Assembly: GCF_028554725.1 (NCBI RefSeq)
Contig: NC_071667.1
Location: 83,738,001-83,802,000, forward strand
Length of the DNA stretch: 64,000 nt
Source of the DNA: Zeugodacus cucurbitae
Lineage: Eukaryota > Arthropoda > Insecta > Diptera > Tephritidae
Direction: 5' to 3'
Shown: in pieces, positions 33,799-45,435 of the stretch
Layout: each line of letters starts with the position of its first letter
Numbering within the stretch: position 1 is the stretch's first letter
Position numbers and translations under genes: made by a program
The notes under the pieces: model-generated
What the model was told of the DNA's origin: nothing
The model's input: the letters and a program-made list of their open reading frames with translations, nothing else
Databases searched by the model: none

Positions 33799-36700
33799 GT
33801 GAGTTGTAATTGAAATATTTTAGACAGCTTGAGATTTTTCTTCAGTTGATATCTTAGAAGCGATTTTTTGCAGTCATTTACAAGGTTATAATGTATAAAT
33901 CAGGAAAGATAGAAAATAGAAGGTTTTGCTGTATATTTTGTTAAAAACGAAAACACATAATATCTGTAACACTCTATAAAAATAAGTATATTATAATCTC
34001 TTATCGAAACAGTGAAAACAAAAAAAAAACTGTTTAATTTAATACTAGTTAGTAGTTAATTAAAGTGCAAAATCATTTACAGTTCTATCAATATTGGACT
34101 AAACTAGTCTAATTAATGTATGTCAATTGTTTGTTCGTTTCGCCTCTCGATTGATTCGATTTTTACATTGCAGATAACAAAGTAATGACAATATTATCAA
34201 AGAGCACTTATAACCTGGCAATTACTTATAAATTTATTCCATTATCTGCTCATTATAAATGTACATTATTACCATATTGCTCAAATTAAATCACAAGTAA
34301 ATTTAATTAGTAACACTATCGATTGTCTCTAAAGTGGTACTTAGCCACAGCTGTAACACACTTCATTAGTAGAGAACTAGAACTAATCGATTTGGTGATT
34401 ATCTAAATTATGCCTACATACTTACACTCAACAATAAAAGTCAGCGAACGAACAAGTTAGCAACAAAAATAGAACGATGAAAGAATTATAAATGATTTTT
34501 ATATGTTTTTGATAAAATCCAATTGAGTCTTTAGTATTAGGGAAATATTAAAACAAAATATTGTCACTCATTATTATTATTAATTTTATTCAAAGAAGTC
34601 CTCTATCAAGTTTTAAAATGGTCGCTGAAGGGGGGTGAGAAAAATAACCGTTTTCACTAAACTTTTGGAATTTTTTTATAAAGTATTGCCAGATTTTCAT
34701 TGTCTCGAATGTCAATAAAAACTAAAATGAGATTTTATTCAGAAATTTTTACAATGAAGTTATTTTTAGTCGAAGAGAATCTAAGGTCTAGATTTACCGG
34801 TGAATAACTACACTGGTGGCACATATGGTAGTCACACAAGCTAATTAATGACACCCTTTCGATAATAAACTTAATCAGTCCATAATAAAAAGCTAAGTGG
34901 GCGAACTTGTAATATTTATAATTGTATTCTAATGTGACTGCTAATATTTTTGCGCGAACAAGTTTACTTTTATCTCCACCAGACAGCAAAACAATCGTAA
35001 AAAATATTTTTATTTATGAGGATATTTGCAAACCCATTTGTTGTCGTTTAGTTTTTTTAAGCAAAACTTCTATGCAAATAACATACATACAGACACAAGT
35101 AAATAAATAAATAATTACCGACGTTTCTTATCATTTTTAATAGATTATAAAAAAGCACAGTTGCTTAACAGAGTTGAAAACAATATTATCTATATACATA
35201 CATACATATTTCAAATAAACAATCCTTTGTTTCCGTGTTTTTTTTTTATTTTTCTGTACAAACAAAATTCGTTTACTCCTTGCGAGTGTTGTTAAAAGTG
35301 GACGGAGACTGTATAAATTTAAAAACTAAAACGTTAATCGTATTCAGTCTTTGTTCATGTTGACTGAATGCCTTGTTATGGCTGCATTTTAATGCATATG
35401 TACATTGTAATACTCGTATATAACTGCACAATAAAATTGTGATAAACTGGCAAAATATTTACTTTATTTATTTTTCCATTTCTTCTCTTTCATAATTCTG
35501 CACAGCCTGGCCGCGTGGCGACACTCATTGAAGACAAAGAGGTGAGTGACGAGAACAATGTAAGTACACCAATACATATTAACACAGCTACTAACATATA
35601 TTTGAATAATTTTATCAACCTAAATACATACATACAATTGTCTACAGTGAGAGCAAAAAAATTAAAAACCCCAATCTAAAGATTCTGCAGAATTCCACAA
35701 ACAATATATTTTCCTTTAATATTAAAAAAATATGAAAATTAAAAACCTTTAATCTAAAGATTCTGCAGAAGTTTAAATGATGCTCCCATTATTCCTGCGC
35801 AAACTCTGATAATAAAATGAAAAACTCCTATGTCTATGTAGAGTAAGGAGTAAGTAGTAAATCGCTAGCTCTTCTGCACAATCTATACATATTTTCATAA
35901 CAATTGTTATTATAAATTTAATTCAGTTCCATTAAAATACAAAATTTAGTAGAATATAGATGTGTTGCCATTATTTTTTACAACACTGTATACTAAATTT
36001 GTGCATGAAGTGAGTTCATGGCATATTTCGGACTGTCTACTGAGTCTACTTTGTATATTTTACAATTTTCTTTAAGATTAATGTACATATTTCAGCATTA
36101 CATTGTATGTATGAATGTGTATTCAGCCATTTTGTTACAAAAGCAAAAGTATTTTCACACACATACAGCCAGATATAACAATATATGTACAATGTAAATA
36201 AAATTAAATCCAACTACCGGATCGCACATCTTTTGAACTTTGCACAGCCGCTGCCACGTGTACGCCGGCACGATAATAAATAAGAAAAAACATAAATAAA
36301 TGAAATGCAAAATAGAGAGATGTTTTGTGGCGCGCGTCCAAATTTCCCAACGTAAGCCCCATTCCGTGTAAGAGCAGACGCGTGAGCGTCACTCGAACTT
36401 GTTTATGTCTAATATTCTCTGGCACGTTTCCGTGGACACCGGACGCACGAAGACTCGATTTCTCTCTTTGTCTATGGCGTCTGGAGGATTTCCTCGGAAT
36501 AGAGGTGAAGCACAATTTTTTACGTTGCGACTTTTTACACCTTGATACTTTCTATCCTAGACCCGGGGACTTTCCCCAGGGTAATTATATAAAGAGTTAC
36601 CAGGAACTCGTTTGTGACCCCGAGAAACATTCATGGAAGATTCGAACACACACCCACCTCAACTGTTCACGCAGCTATAACAGTATTTCATACAACAGTT

Positions 36701-37495
36701 TTATGAAAAAGCAACTGTGAATTATAGAAGACTTTCTTTAGTGAATGAAAAACAACTAACAGTGTCACATACTTCTAGGCGCAGTAGAAAGTAGAACTGT
36801 GCTAGCTAATTGAAATTACAAAGTAATTAATGTAATGATTATTTATTTATTAAATTATATTTAGCAATAAAAAACTAAAAATTTCATTTTTTAAAAACAA
36901 TTTATCTTTCTATTGCAGGGCATCACTTGGGGTTGCGCCTATAAAATTACCGGCAGCACTGCATTGGAATACCTTAAACAACGCGAATGTAAACTTGGTA
37001 AGTTTTGCTGTCAGACTATTCTCACTTCTCTTCTAAATAATTGTTATTCTTCTCTTAGGTGGTTACATTGTACTCGAAACGAAGTTCTTCCCTCGTGTTG
37101 CCTCCTTTGATACGCCGTTTAGTGGTGAAGCAGTTCCTGTGTTGGTGTATGTGGCGACGCCTGATAATTGTCATTGGCTGGGCGAAGATACATCTGACAA
37201 TATTGCCGAACAGATTGTCGAGTGTCGCGGTCCGAGCGGACACAATGTCGAGTATTTGTTACGACTGGCCGATTTTATGCGCGAGGAAATCCCCGACGTT
37301 GTGGATCCACATTTGTTCGAGCTGGAGTTTCTGGTGCGAGAAAAACTGCACAAACGCCAAATACCTCTGTGGTCTGTGATGGGCGTGTCGCCGGATCGCA
37401 TACGTCGCGACTCACACGAAGAGATTAGACGACCACCAACGTTCGAATTCACTTCGCGCATTCCGGAGCGCAAGTTGCGTTGCTTGAATATTTGA
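33442..37495 (+). CDS. ChaC: ChaC-type glutathione-specific gamma-glutamylcyclotransferase
   Basis: Inferred join 33442-33798, 35506-35541, 36919-36997, 37059-37495: 909 nt, 302 aa. It cleaves the gamma-glutamyl bond of cytosolic glutathione, giving 5-oxoproline and Cys-Gly. The N-terminal 70 residues are fly-type low complexity (Asn-rich, then Ala-rich). The catalytic fold starts at WVFGYGSLCWYP (76-87); GYGSL is the substrate-binding loop. Next come RGTDEKPGRVATLIED and GITWGCAYKI. LGGYIVLETKFFPR carries the Glu (residue 164) that aligns with the catalytic Glu of human CHAC1 (..GGYDTKEVTFYP). The C-terminus NVEYLLRLADFMR..HLFELEFLVRE is typical of the family. The N-terminal extension makes it longer than human CHAC1/2. 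Its Drosophila counterpart is, from memory, CG10365. It is tail-to-tail with Rpn9. All splice phases agree. Confidence 0.94.
33799..35505 (+). other. ChaC intron 1
   Basis: AT-rich, 1.7 kb. No recognisable element or coding exon. Short opposing open frames around 34.7-35.1 kb look like chance. Confidence 0.8.
35506..35541 (+). CDS. ChaC: ChaC coding exon 2 (36-nt microexon, tandem donors)
   Basis: Twelve codons, PGRVATLIEDKE, between the TGCACAG acceptor and a GTGAGT donor. The peptide is needed to complete the conserved GRV.TL.ED.EG.TWG block. A second good donor, AAT|GTAAGT, lies 18 bases further on and would add VSDENN in frame. Confidence 0.9.
35542..36918 (+). other. ChaC intron 2 with a direct repeat and a GC-richer island
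   Basis: Carries AATCTAAAGATTCTGCAGAA twice, at about 35673 and 35751. An unusually GC-rich block of about 450 bp at 36220-36670 is open on both strands (131 codons plus, 103 codons minus). No homology recognised. Confidence 0.7.
36919..36997 (+). CDS. ChaC: ChaC coding exon 3
   Basis: GITWGCAYKITGSTALEYLK then QRECKL plus one base. TTGCAG acceptor, GTAAGT donor. It ends in phase 1, matching the start of exon 4. Confidence 0.93.
37059..37495 (+). CDS. ChaC: ChaC coding exon 4
   Basis: After a TTCTCTTAG acceptor and only a 61-bp intron: (G)GYIVLETKFFPR through ..KLRCLNI and TGA. It contains the catalytic Glu and the whole C-terminal half of the domain. Confidence 0.93.
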
Positions 37496-37961
37496 TTTGA
37501 GCTCAATGGGACTGATGTGCGTCTAAAGCGTCTAATGGGACACAACAAGGCTGGCTGTAATAAATTGTTGCTTTTTTGATACATACATACATACATATGT
37601 ACTTTCATGTGTATAAAATATACATACATGTACATATATAATAAATTGAAGCTGAGTGCGACGATCAAGTACTGAGGATTCAAGTGTTAAATTATATTAT
37701 AATGAGTGCTAAATAGTGCATATTTATTACTAATATCAATTGGCTTTCGATGTATTTATAATGTATTTGTTAATATTTTTTTACTTTAGAACGTTAAAAT
37801 TTATCATTTTAGCAATTGTAAGAGATAAAAGAAAAAATCGAAACAATATAATGTTAGATATGGCTTCCACGCACACTATAAGATAGTTGATATAAATTTT
37901 ATAATACCTTCGCGGTTAGGAAAAAATAAACATATAATTATAGCACAACAAATTTGTACCA

Positions 37962-37967
37962 AATAAA
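37962..37967 (+). promoter_or_regulatory. ChaC: polyadenylation signal AATAAA (ChaC)
   Basis: AATAAA about 470 bases after the stop codon; another lies at 37925-37930 and an earlier one near 37640. Which is used cannot be told. Confidence 0.4.
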
Positions 37968-38216
37968 ACAACCGAAAAAATCACATCACATCTAGTTCTT
38001 ATTTTAAAAAGGAAAATGGATCTATTAACGATATGGACACATAAAACTTTGTAATTTGAAATTTCTTCCAATTTAGCTTAATGTATTTTAGAACACTTTC
38101 ATTCATATATTCGATTTTGAACACTCATGCTTTGACACCCTTCTATAACAACATCACGCACAATTCACATTTGTGTAATGTACACCACATCCAGTATGCA
38201 AGCGTACATTACGTTA

Positions 38217-38222
38217 TTTATT
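38217..38222 (-). promoter_or_regulatory. Rpn9: polyadenylation signal AATAAA (Rpn9)
   Basis: Reads AATAAA on the minus strand, about 55 bases after the Rpn9 stop. The two convergent genes therefore end within roughly 250 bases of each other. Confidence 0.6.
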
Positions 38223-38274
38223 TTAAATTTTTAAACTAAATTAATATTAGAAAAAACACTTCCAATCGAGAATA

Positions 38275-38403
38275 TTAATTTGTTAAAATTTCGGCGGCAC
38301 GCGTTTCCATTAGTTTCTCCATTGATGTTATAGACGCCATCCAGTGGTCTAAGGTAGTAGCCATTCCAGCAATTTGTTTTCGTCCTAATACACGCGGTTG
38401 TAC
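38275..38403 (-). CDS. Rpn9: Rpn9 coding exon 7
   Basis: VQPRVLGRKQIAGMATTLDH through ..RAAEILTN and TAA. ATTTTAG acceptor. The intron before it is 101 bp. Confidence 0.95.
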   Translation of the reverse strand, partial: VQPRVLGRKQIAGMATTLDHWMASITSMEKLMETRAAEILTN

Positions 38404-39884
38404 CTAAAATTAAATTTATTACATTTTATTTCTAATAGTAAATTATTCGCTCTATTTAAAGCTTTGAAACTGAAATAAAATTTCCTTATGGAAATAGTAC
38501 ACACCCATGACATATTCACAACTCCAGCAACTTGATCTATTTCCCCGCGCACCAAGTCTTGTGCTAGTGCTTTCATGATGAGTAATTCAACTTCTTTTTG
38601 TGGCAGTGTGGTCTCTTTTGCGATTTCCTCGAACGATATTGCACGTTGATTGGCTGAACGTTGGAAAGTCATTTCCATTAGACAAAGAAGTGAGATTTTC
38701 TGTCGCAATTTAACTTCTTGTGCAGCCAAGTCGGGAATTTTAGACCAAATCTTTTTCATCTCATTGAATCTATTTATTAAATTGATATATCAATAATTAT
38801 TACGGAAAAATTAACAATTTGTGATTTGGTTACTTACTTGGGTATGTTGCCTGTATTAAAAGCTTTAAGTAATTCGACAAGCCATTCGTTATCTGTACCC
38901 TTTAATGATTCCAGAATAGGATGCGCCAACTAAATCAAAAGTAATATATCTAATGAAAATATCACCTCAGTAAGTAATAAATGCAGCTTACCAGTTCACC
39001 GATATTATAAATGCCATCACCAAGCAAGGCTGCTAGGCCTAAGAAAAATGCTTGTTGTGCCCACTGATCTTTGGGATAATCATCCATGGAACAACCAAGA
39101 AATTGTAATCCACAACGGTAGTAATCACTGTGTTTACCCACTCGTCTGTAGTACTGTGATGCGAGCATATAGAATTTTCCATGAACCGGTGTCACATTGC
39201 CTGCCTCTTCCAAAACTTCACGCAGTTCTTCAATAATTTTTTTCGTGGCATCCAAATCATTAAGGTTGGTTAAATAAATATTTCCTTGCATCACCTAAGT
39301 AATATAAAAATATTATATTTTATTAGTTTTATTACAAATAGGTAATTTGCTTACCTTAATATACCACACGGCTTCATCACATATGCTCACTTTATCCTTT
39401 AGCTTATCTAAGAACTCTACGGCTTCCTTCTTATCGGAAATATGTTCCACTACTACTTCCAGTATCTGAACTAATCCATAAGGATTTATTCTGTAATAAA
39501 AACAATTATAACAATTGAAACCGAGTTTGAAACATAATACCTAACCTCAACGAAGGCAGTATATTTATATCGACTTACTTCATTTCGAATGTAGCGATGA
39601 AGTTTTGGTACAACTGTAACAAAGCATCTTCGTCCTGAAGGGCAGGATTTCGCACAAAACGCGTCAGCAAAATGGTCAATTCATTCCACAACCTATTTAA
39701 AAGCAATATAAAATATACCAAATAAAATGATTCCAGGCAACTGAAGATGCTCATCGGCGTCTATTAGTTATTACTTCTCATTGTACAAATCTTCGATAGT
39801 TGTCCACTCATTAGCAAGTTCCCGGTTTGTTGTTTTCTTCTGTGTTGCTAAATAAGCTGTTACATTTACTGTAGGCGCTGCCAT
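38275..39884 (-). CDS. Rpn9: 26S proteasome regulatory subunit Rpn9 (PSMD13)
   Basis: Inferred join on minus: 39884-39775, 39692-39579, 39490-39355, 39294-38992, 38929-38838, 38769-38505, 38403-38275. The total is 1149 nt, 382 aa, with every phase consistent and the length matching the Drosophila protein as I recall it. Rpn9 is a PCI-domain scaffold subunit of the 19S lid. The N-terminal part is helical repeats (MAAPTVNVTAYLATQKK, LWNELTILLTRFVRNPALQD, KVSICDEAVWYIK, FYMLASQYYRRVG). The PCI winged-helix part is in exons 6-7 (KISLLCLMEMTFQR, ISFEEIAKETTLPQKEVELL, GVVNMSWVQPRVLGRKQIAG). The tail is TSMEKLMETRAAEIL-TN. The six introns are all short (58-120 bp), typical of a constitutively expressed fly gene. 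It converges on ChaC and faces a candidate upstream transcript near 40.6 kb. Confidence 0.96.
38505..38769 (-). CDS. Rpn9: Rpn9 coding exon 6 (PCI domain)
   Basis: FNEMKKIWSKIPDLAAQEVK through ..VAGVVNMSW, donor GTGTGT. It holds most of the winged-helix PCI region. Confidence 0.94.
38838..38929 (-). CDS. Rpn9: Rpn9 coding exon 5
   Basis: LAHPILESLKGTDNEWLVEL through ..FNTGNIP plus AA. Acceptor TTTAG, donor GTAAGT. Supplies the loop leading into the PCI domain. Confidence 0.93.
38992..39294 (-). CDS. Rpn9: Rpn9 coding exon 4
   Basis: 101 codons, VMQGNIYLTNLNDLDATKKI through ..LLGDGIYNIGEL, donor GTAAGC. It begins with GTG as an internal Val codon after the CTTAG acceptor. Confidence 0.95.
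39355..39490 (-). CDS. Rpn9: Rpn9 coding exon 3
   Basis: INPYGLVQILEVVVEHISDK through ..DEAVWYIK. Acceptor TTTATTACAG, donor GTAAGC, ends phase 0. Confidence 0.92.
39579..39692 (-). CDS. Rpn9: Rpn9 coding exon 2
   Basis: LWNELTILLTRFVRNPALQD to ..FIATFEM plus AA, donor GTAAGT. Found by homology and phase. Confidence 0.92.
39775..39884 (-). CDS. Rpn9: Rpn9 coding exon 1
   Basis: MAAPTVNVTAYLATQKK to ..DLYNE plus two bases (AA), donor GTAATA. It splices to G-TTG-TGG (K-L-W) of exon 2. Confidence 0.92.
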
Positions 39885-40589
39885 TATTCAAATGAATTTA
39901 TACTTTTATTATTCTTGTATAAAAAAAATAGAAATTTGTTCACTATTGTGGAACTGAAAAATTTTTGCAAATCACAGATTACAAGTAATTGTCAAAACTT
40001 GGCGATACCGCAATTCATTTGTGTTTCGTACAAGTTAGCTTCTTGTGAAATCCTCCTAGTTTTGTCTACTTAACGCTAGGGAGCTACTACTTTTTATTCA
40101 TTAGTGGATATATGAATTATCCAATTACTATTTATTGCCTACATATTATTAGTTTTACATTAACAGAAATTGATCGAAATTTGTAAATAATTGAAACGCA
40201 GGCCATGAAGAATGTTTATTAATAATTGTACTGCTTGAGGTCTTCCATTGTGAATGGTTGTCTTCTTAATATTTTCTTGTAGATTTATATAATTTAATAT
40301 ACATTATTAAATTTTGAATATTTCACTAAATATATATTTACAATTTTTTATTAGTCTTCATTTAAATATTTCACACTTTTGGACCACAGAAAATGTTTAA
40401 TTGGCAACATTGTTTCAAAAAATAAAATCATCTGTTTTTGCGAAAAGCCATTCACAATAATGAAAATTTTCATTTCACTTATTTCTACTCTTCGTAAATA
40501 CATTTTCTACTTTGTGGCTAGGTTAGGTGTTGTGTTCCTGATAAATGGTTGCATAGTTGGTCCATTGTGCTGGCTTAAATAGGTGATAA

Positions 40590-41175
40590 CTCGGAACAAA
40601 CGGAATAAACGGTGTATTGAACATCCGTGGAGAAAGATAACATTTTGTAACAAGTTCAATTAGCGAGTTAAATAAAGTGAAGTGAAATTACGTGTACCGC
40701 GCGACAGAAAACGGAAGCAGTAAAAAGTGAAACTATTAGCTGTGACGACTAGCAATCAGCAAAAGTATAAGAGAAAAGGAGCTCGCATAAAAGTAAAAGA
40801 AATAAAAAGTTAAGGAAGTTTTCGCAGTCAAAATATAAATTGAAAAAAAAAAACTGTGAAAAGTGTTAAGGAGATTTTTACAATCAGTTAAGACAATAAT
40901 ACAATATCGTTGTTTGCTGATCGGTCGGTCGGTTTTTAACCAAAATTTAACTTTTAATTATATAATTGATTTTTTTATATTTTCATTACAAACAATTGAA
41001 GCAATAGTTTTTCACAAGGATTAATTGCTTACAAAATTACTTTAATATTCGGTGACTGAAATCGCACATTCTACACATTCAATAAGACAATCCACGGTAC
41101 TTGATAAACTATTAACTACTAAACTAAAGGAACCTCACAGCACCTGCGGCATTTTAAAGTGAATTGGAACAAAAG
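40590..41175 (+). other. candidate 5' untranslated exon of an unknown gene
   Basis: About 590 bases of A-rich leader-like sequence (AAAGTGAAGTGAAATTACG, CAAAAGTATAAGAGAAAAGG) starting just after a TTAAATAGG TATA-like motif at about 40573. It ends at AACAAAAG|GTTAGTAGT, a plausible donor. It lies head-to-head with Rpn9, about 700 bp upstream of the Rpn9 start codon, and no coding exon follows within the window. Judged on composition and position only. Confidence 0.35.
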
Positions 41176-44100
41176 GTTAGTAGTTCGTGACACCACATAC
41201 CACATATATTTCTATACAGATGCAGTGTATTTATCCACACATGTCAGCCAGGTCAGCAGTGCCAGTTGACGACACCATTCACTATTACTGTGCCATGGGT
41301 AACCATTGAATATTCATTCATTGGAGTTTTGTCTCTTGTAGTCGCTCGATTCACCAATGTCTCTGTAACTGAGTGGCTATTAAAATATCGGCCCACCTCT
41401 TTGTTGGTATCCTTGCAATTTACCAAAATATCCCACAGTGTTTTGTGTTTACATATGTACATACATTGTATATTAAGTACATTTATTAAAGTTTTTGTTT
41501 TGAGAGTGCTCACCTTGTGTAGACATTCAAATCAGTAAAAAGTAATGTCAGCTTTGCGTATTTATTAGCGATTAAACTAAATACGGAAAAATAAATAATA
41601 CACTAAGATAGTTATGCATAAATAATTATGTATTAATTGCATTGTTATCAATTAATCGAAACAAACTTGAACTTTAGTATAAGGATGGAAAGCTAAATAA
41701 ATTACGTTTACATATAATTTTTTGTGCATAACGGATTTCTTATTATAAATTTGCGTTTTTAAATATTATATTTATTGTAGTTATATAAATGACTGTTATA
41801 AGGATTTCCATAGAGTAGCTCTTCGTCCAAAAAAATCATTCGTCCAAAAAAATTGGTGTTGGGCAATGTCCTCTAAAGAATAATCAGTGACACCAAGATT
41901 GGTTAGTTTTTATTTTTGAGTTTATATTTCAACTAATCCGTATTAAATAAAATTAAGTATCATATCAAGAATTTTGTTGAAGTTCGAAATTAATCGTTTA
42001 GTTTCTCACTCTGTAGTACAAATTTTTTTTAAAGTTATGTTCTTTTGAACAGGAAACAATTAAATTTATTGCAGGCTACGTATTTTAAAGTATATTGGTT
42101 TCGCCGTTTATTGTATCGCTTCGCTAGCCGTATGTGCTGTAATGGAACAAATAAAATATTTGCTTAAAATTAGGCGAATGAATTATTTATTAAGACTTTA
42201 TTGCATCAACATAGAGATTTAAAACTCAATACATGTGATATCGTTTGCATTATAAGAACATCAAATTGTTGTTGTACTCTAGTACTCCATTGCATAAATT
42301 TATTCTGAAAATAATTTTATGTAAATACAGGCGTTTATATTTATATGCATAAACGATGTTAAGCAGTTGCCTGAGTTTAGCGCGGAAAGATACAACTGCC
42401 ATACTTAATATGCTTGTATGTTTATGAAAATTTATGTATGAGTACTTTTCCAATAAGTCAAAGATTCTGTATTTGATGCATATTATATTGCACATTTATT
42501 TAACTTATTTATTTTATCATGAAAAAATTTACAAGTTTAAATGGAACTGTTTAACTCGAATAATGTCTTACTGTCACTTACAAATAGAATATGTTCTGAT
42601 TTTCCTACCAAACCCACAGGCATAAATATACTATACATATGTATACCTACACACATACAAAATGATATTGTCTAGCACCCAACTCATCTTTTGGCAGCAT
42701 GAAATCAAAAATGCTCTTCAAATTTTAGTAGCGCCACATTTCTGTCGCCTGTGCTGCTCCAGCTGAGCAACGTTTCCGCTCTGATGTGTAAATTAAATTA
42801 CGAACATCTGGTGCAGCAGCCAAGCGCAAGATAAAAATTCTTCGAGAGAAAAGAAATGAAGAAAAAAAATTAGAAAGACAAGTGGATTTAAAGTAATGCC
42901 ATTTAAGGCATGTACTTTCTTGCGGTTACCACAACCGAGTTATTTCTGGTATTGATAGATTTTATAACGTACTATATATACCAACAGTGCTGTAATATTT
43001 ATCTGCAATATAATAAGAAATCGACTTGAAAATATGCGAAACTGAACTTCCACTATTTATTTTATTATATTATGACTAGCAAATAATTGCTCCGTTCCGT
43101 AAATTTAATTGCTGCAAAGTTTCATAAAGGTAACATAAATGCGTTTTACTACCGCAAATTTTAAGTGTAGAAACGCTATGTCTTTGAACGGCTGAAGGAT
43201 TTTAATGTTGAGCTTCTTCATGCCACAAGCACTTGCCGACTTTTTTATGTATTGACTTTTGCACATTTTAATACAGACACATAAATATGAAATTTACTAT
43301 TTGAGGTAGAGGAGATATTGGAAGCAAAAATAAACTGAAAGTGAAATGAACAGTGTATTAATAGCGAAAAAATCACGCTGGTAGTCATTTCTGCAAGTAC
43401 GGTCTTTCGGTCTCACTTTTCTATTTTCATTTAGAGTATTTAGTGCGCCATGCGCCTGGTGGCAGTAGATTTCCGCTGGCCGGCAGCTTCATCATGAGCA
43501 GCTGTGCGCAAAATATTCACTGTTGGTGGCACAACAGACCATGGTAGCTCTTTAGCTACTCGAATACAAAACGACAAGCGCCAACATAATGAAACACCGG
43601 GTTCCGCTAATTGCAAGAACTTAATTTCCGACATTCAGCGATTGCAATGCCACCCACACACACACACACAGTGCGCAAATCGAAATTGAATCGCTAGAAG
43701 CGGAAACAGAGTTGGCGTTAGGGAAAATCAATTTTCAAACGTGTTCAATTTCAATCGAAGATATTACACGAATTAAAAAAGTGGCTAAGATATGCGCGAT
43801 TATAAAGCTTAAGTTTCACTCTTTCATAAATGTTAAATGTTACTTTAAAGCCCATTGCGTAATCCATTACTTACATTCATATGTAAATATGTAATACATA
43901 ATAACTTAGGTTGTAAAGAGAAGGAGAGCATGCGAGAGAGAGCCCGTATAAAATAAAAGCTAAAGGCACTTCAATCAATGGGTTTATCGCGAAAGTCACA
44001 AGCATTCATACAAATTTTATAAATGTTCATTTTTAAGCAAACAATTTTTAAAATTTGAATGCTTGTAGTCTCCTCAATGTCAGTGTTTCTGTTTTTTTTT

Positions 44101-44292
44101 GTTTTTAAACGCACCCATAATAATACATAATTTCTTCATTCTCGTTTATAATGATAAACTTAAGAAATATTCAAATTCCATTTCTTTGCGGCCACGATTT
44201 CGTAACATGATCGTACTACATACACACAAAAATATGATTAGGTTGTGGTCACGCCAACAGCCGCTGCGTCTGCGTTGGTTAAGCTTGATCGC

Positions 44293-44300
44293 TGACGTCA
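44293..44300. promoter_or_regulatory. palindromic CRE-like site TGACGTCA
   Basis: Full 8-bp TGACGTCA, followed by AGCAGCGTCAGCTG. It stands about 350-600 bp before a GC-richer island (44640-45000) that could be a promoter. Significance rests on the motif alone. Confidence 0.3.
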
Positions 44301-45289
44301 TAGCAGCGTCAGCTGTTTGTTAGTTTCACTGATTGGCTTCTCTTTTTCTAGGTAGCGTCCAACGAGAGTGTCCGTGAGCACACCACCCACAAACAATTTA
44401 TATAGTGTATGTATGTATGTACATACATATGTATGCGCGTCTTATCATAATCAGTTTCGGCTTTCAAAATTCAGCATTTAACTCAACAGAAAATCAAATT
44501 TTCTATTTATTTATTATTCCCGTGATTTTGGCTGCTCGCTTTGCATTTCCTACAAATTGTTATTTTTCAGTAATTCTTCGTTGGCATTTAGGCTAAAAAC
44601 TAAATGAAAAATCACTTCATACATTTCGCTCACTTTCTCCTTTTGACGTGTGTTGTGGCTGGCTCTGTTGCCAACGCCAGTCAAATACAATGGTTTCCCC
44701 ATCTCTGCTGCTCTCCGTTCGTTCGTTCGGCGCTGCGCTGCGTCTAAGTTACGCACGCGCCATCGTTATCGGCGGCGGTTTGCTGCGCTTCACATCGCGT
44801 GCTTTTCTCTCGTGAACACTTCGATCGCTCCAGCGCTAGCGCGCTAACCATATGCTTGCTGTTAGACTCTAATTTGCGGCGTTGAGCGTGTCATCGCCGT
44901 CGTCGTCGGCGCACAGTTTAATGGCCAACAGCTGCTGGCGCTACCGCATTTAACAACAACCGTGGATATTCGAAACCGCCGTTGGCATTCGAAACGTGGT
45001 TTTTAGTGCCAAATAAATTGCAAATTTAAGCATTCGCATTCGCACGCCACAAACGCCCCTTGGCACTTACAGCACATGGCCTAGACTTACACAATATCTG
45101 TTTACGTATGTACATTTGTATTGTTGTAATTATAGTTGAAATAAAGCAAATGCAATTGTGCTCAAAAATATCTACATTGACAAATACCAGCAGGAAATTG
45201 AGTCTAGTGTAATTCAAAACTTTTCTTTTTATTCTTGAATTGCGTCTAATGCCATTTTTTCTATTTCAAAGTGAAGGAAATAGTATAAA

Positions 45290-45435
45290 ATTAAATACAT
45301 AATTCTAAATAAAAAAAAAAAATAATTTTTAATTAAAAAAAAATTTAATTTTAAAAATTAATTTTTCATTAATTTATTTTTATTTTTATAAAATTTTAAA
45401 ATTTTCAATTTAAATATTTAAAATTAAAAATTTCC
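45290..45435. repeat. AT-only low-complexity block
   Basis: Nearly pure A/T with internal self-complementarity (AATTTTAAAAATTAATTTTT type). No element ends found. Confidence 0.5.

Noticed and set aside
36325..36720. 131-codon frame as an alternative ChaC exon
   Set aside because: It would break the conserved EDKE-GITWG junction, and the opposite strand is equally open.
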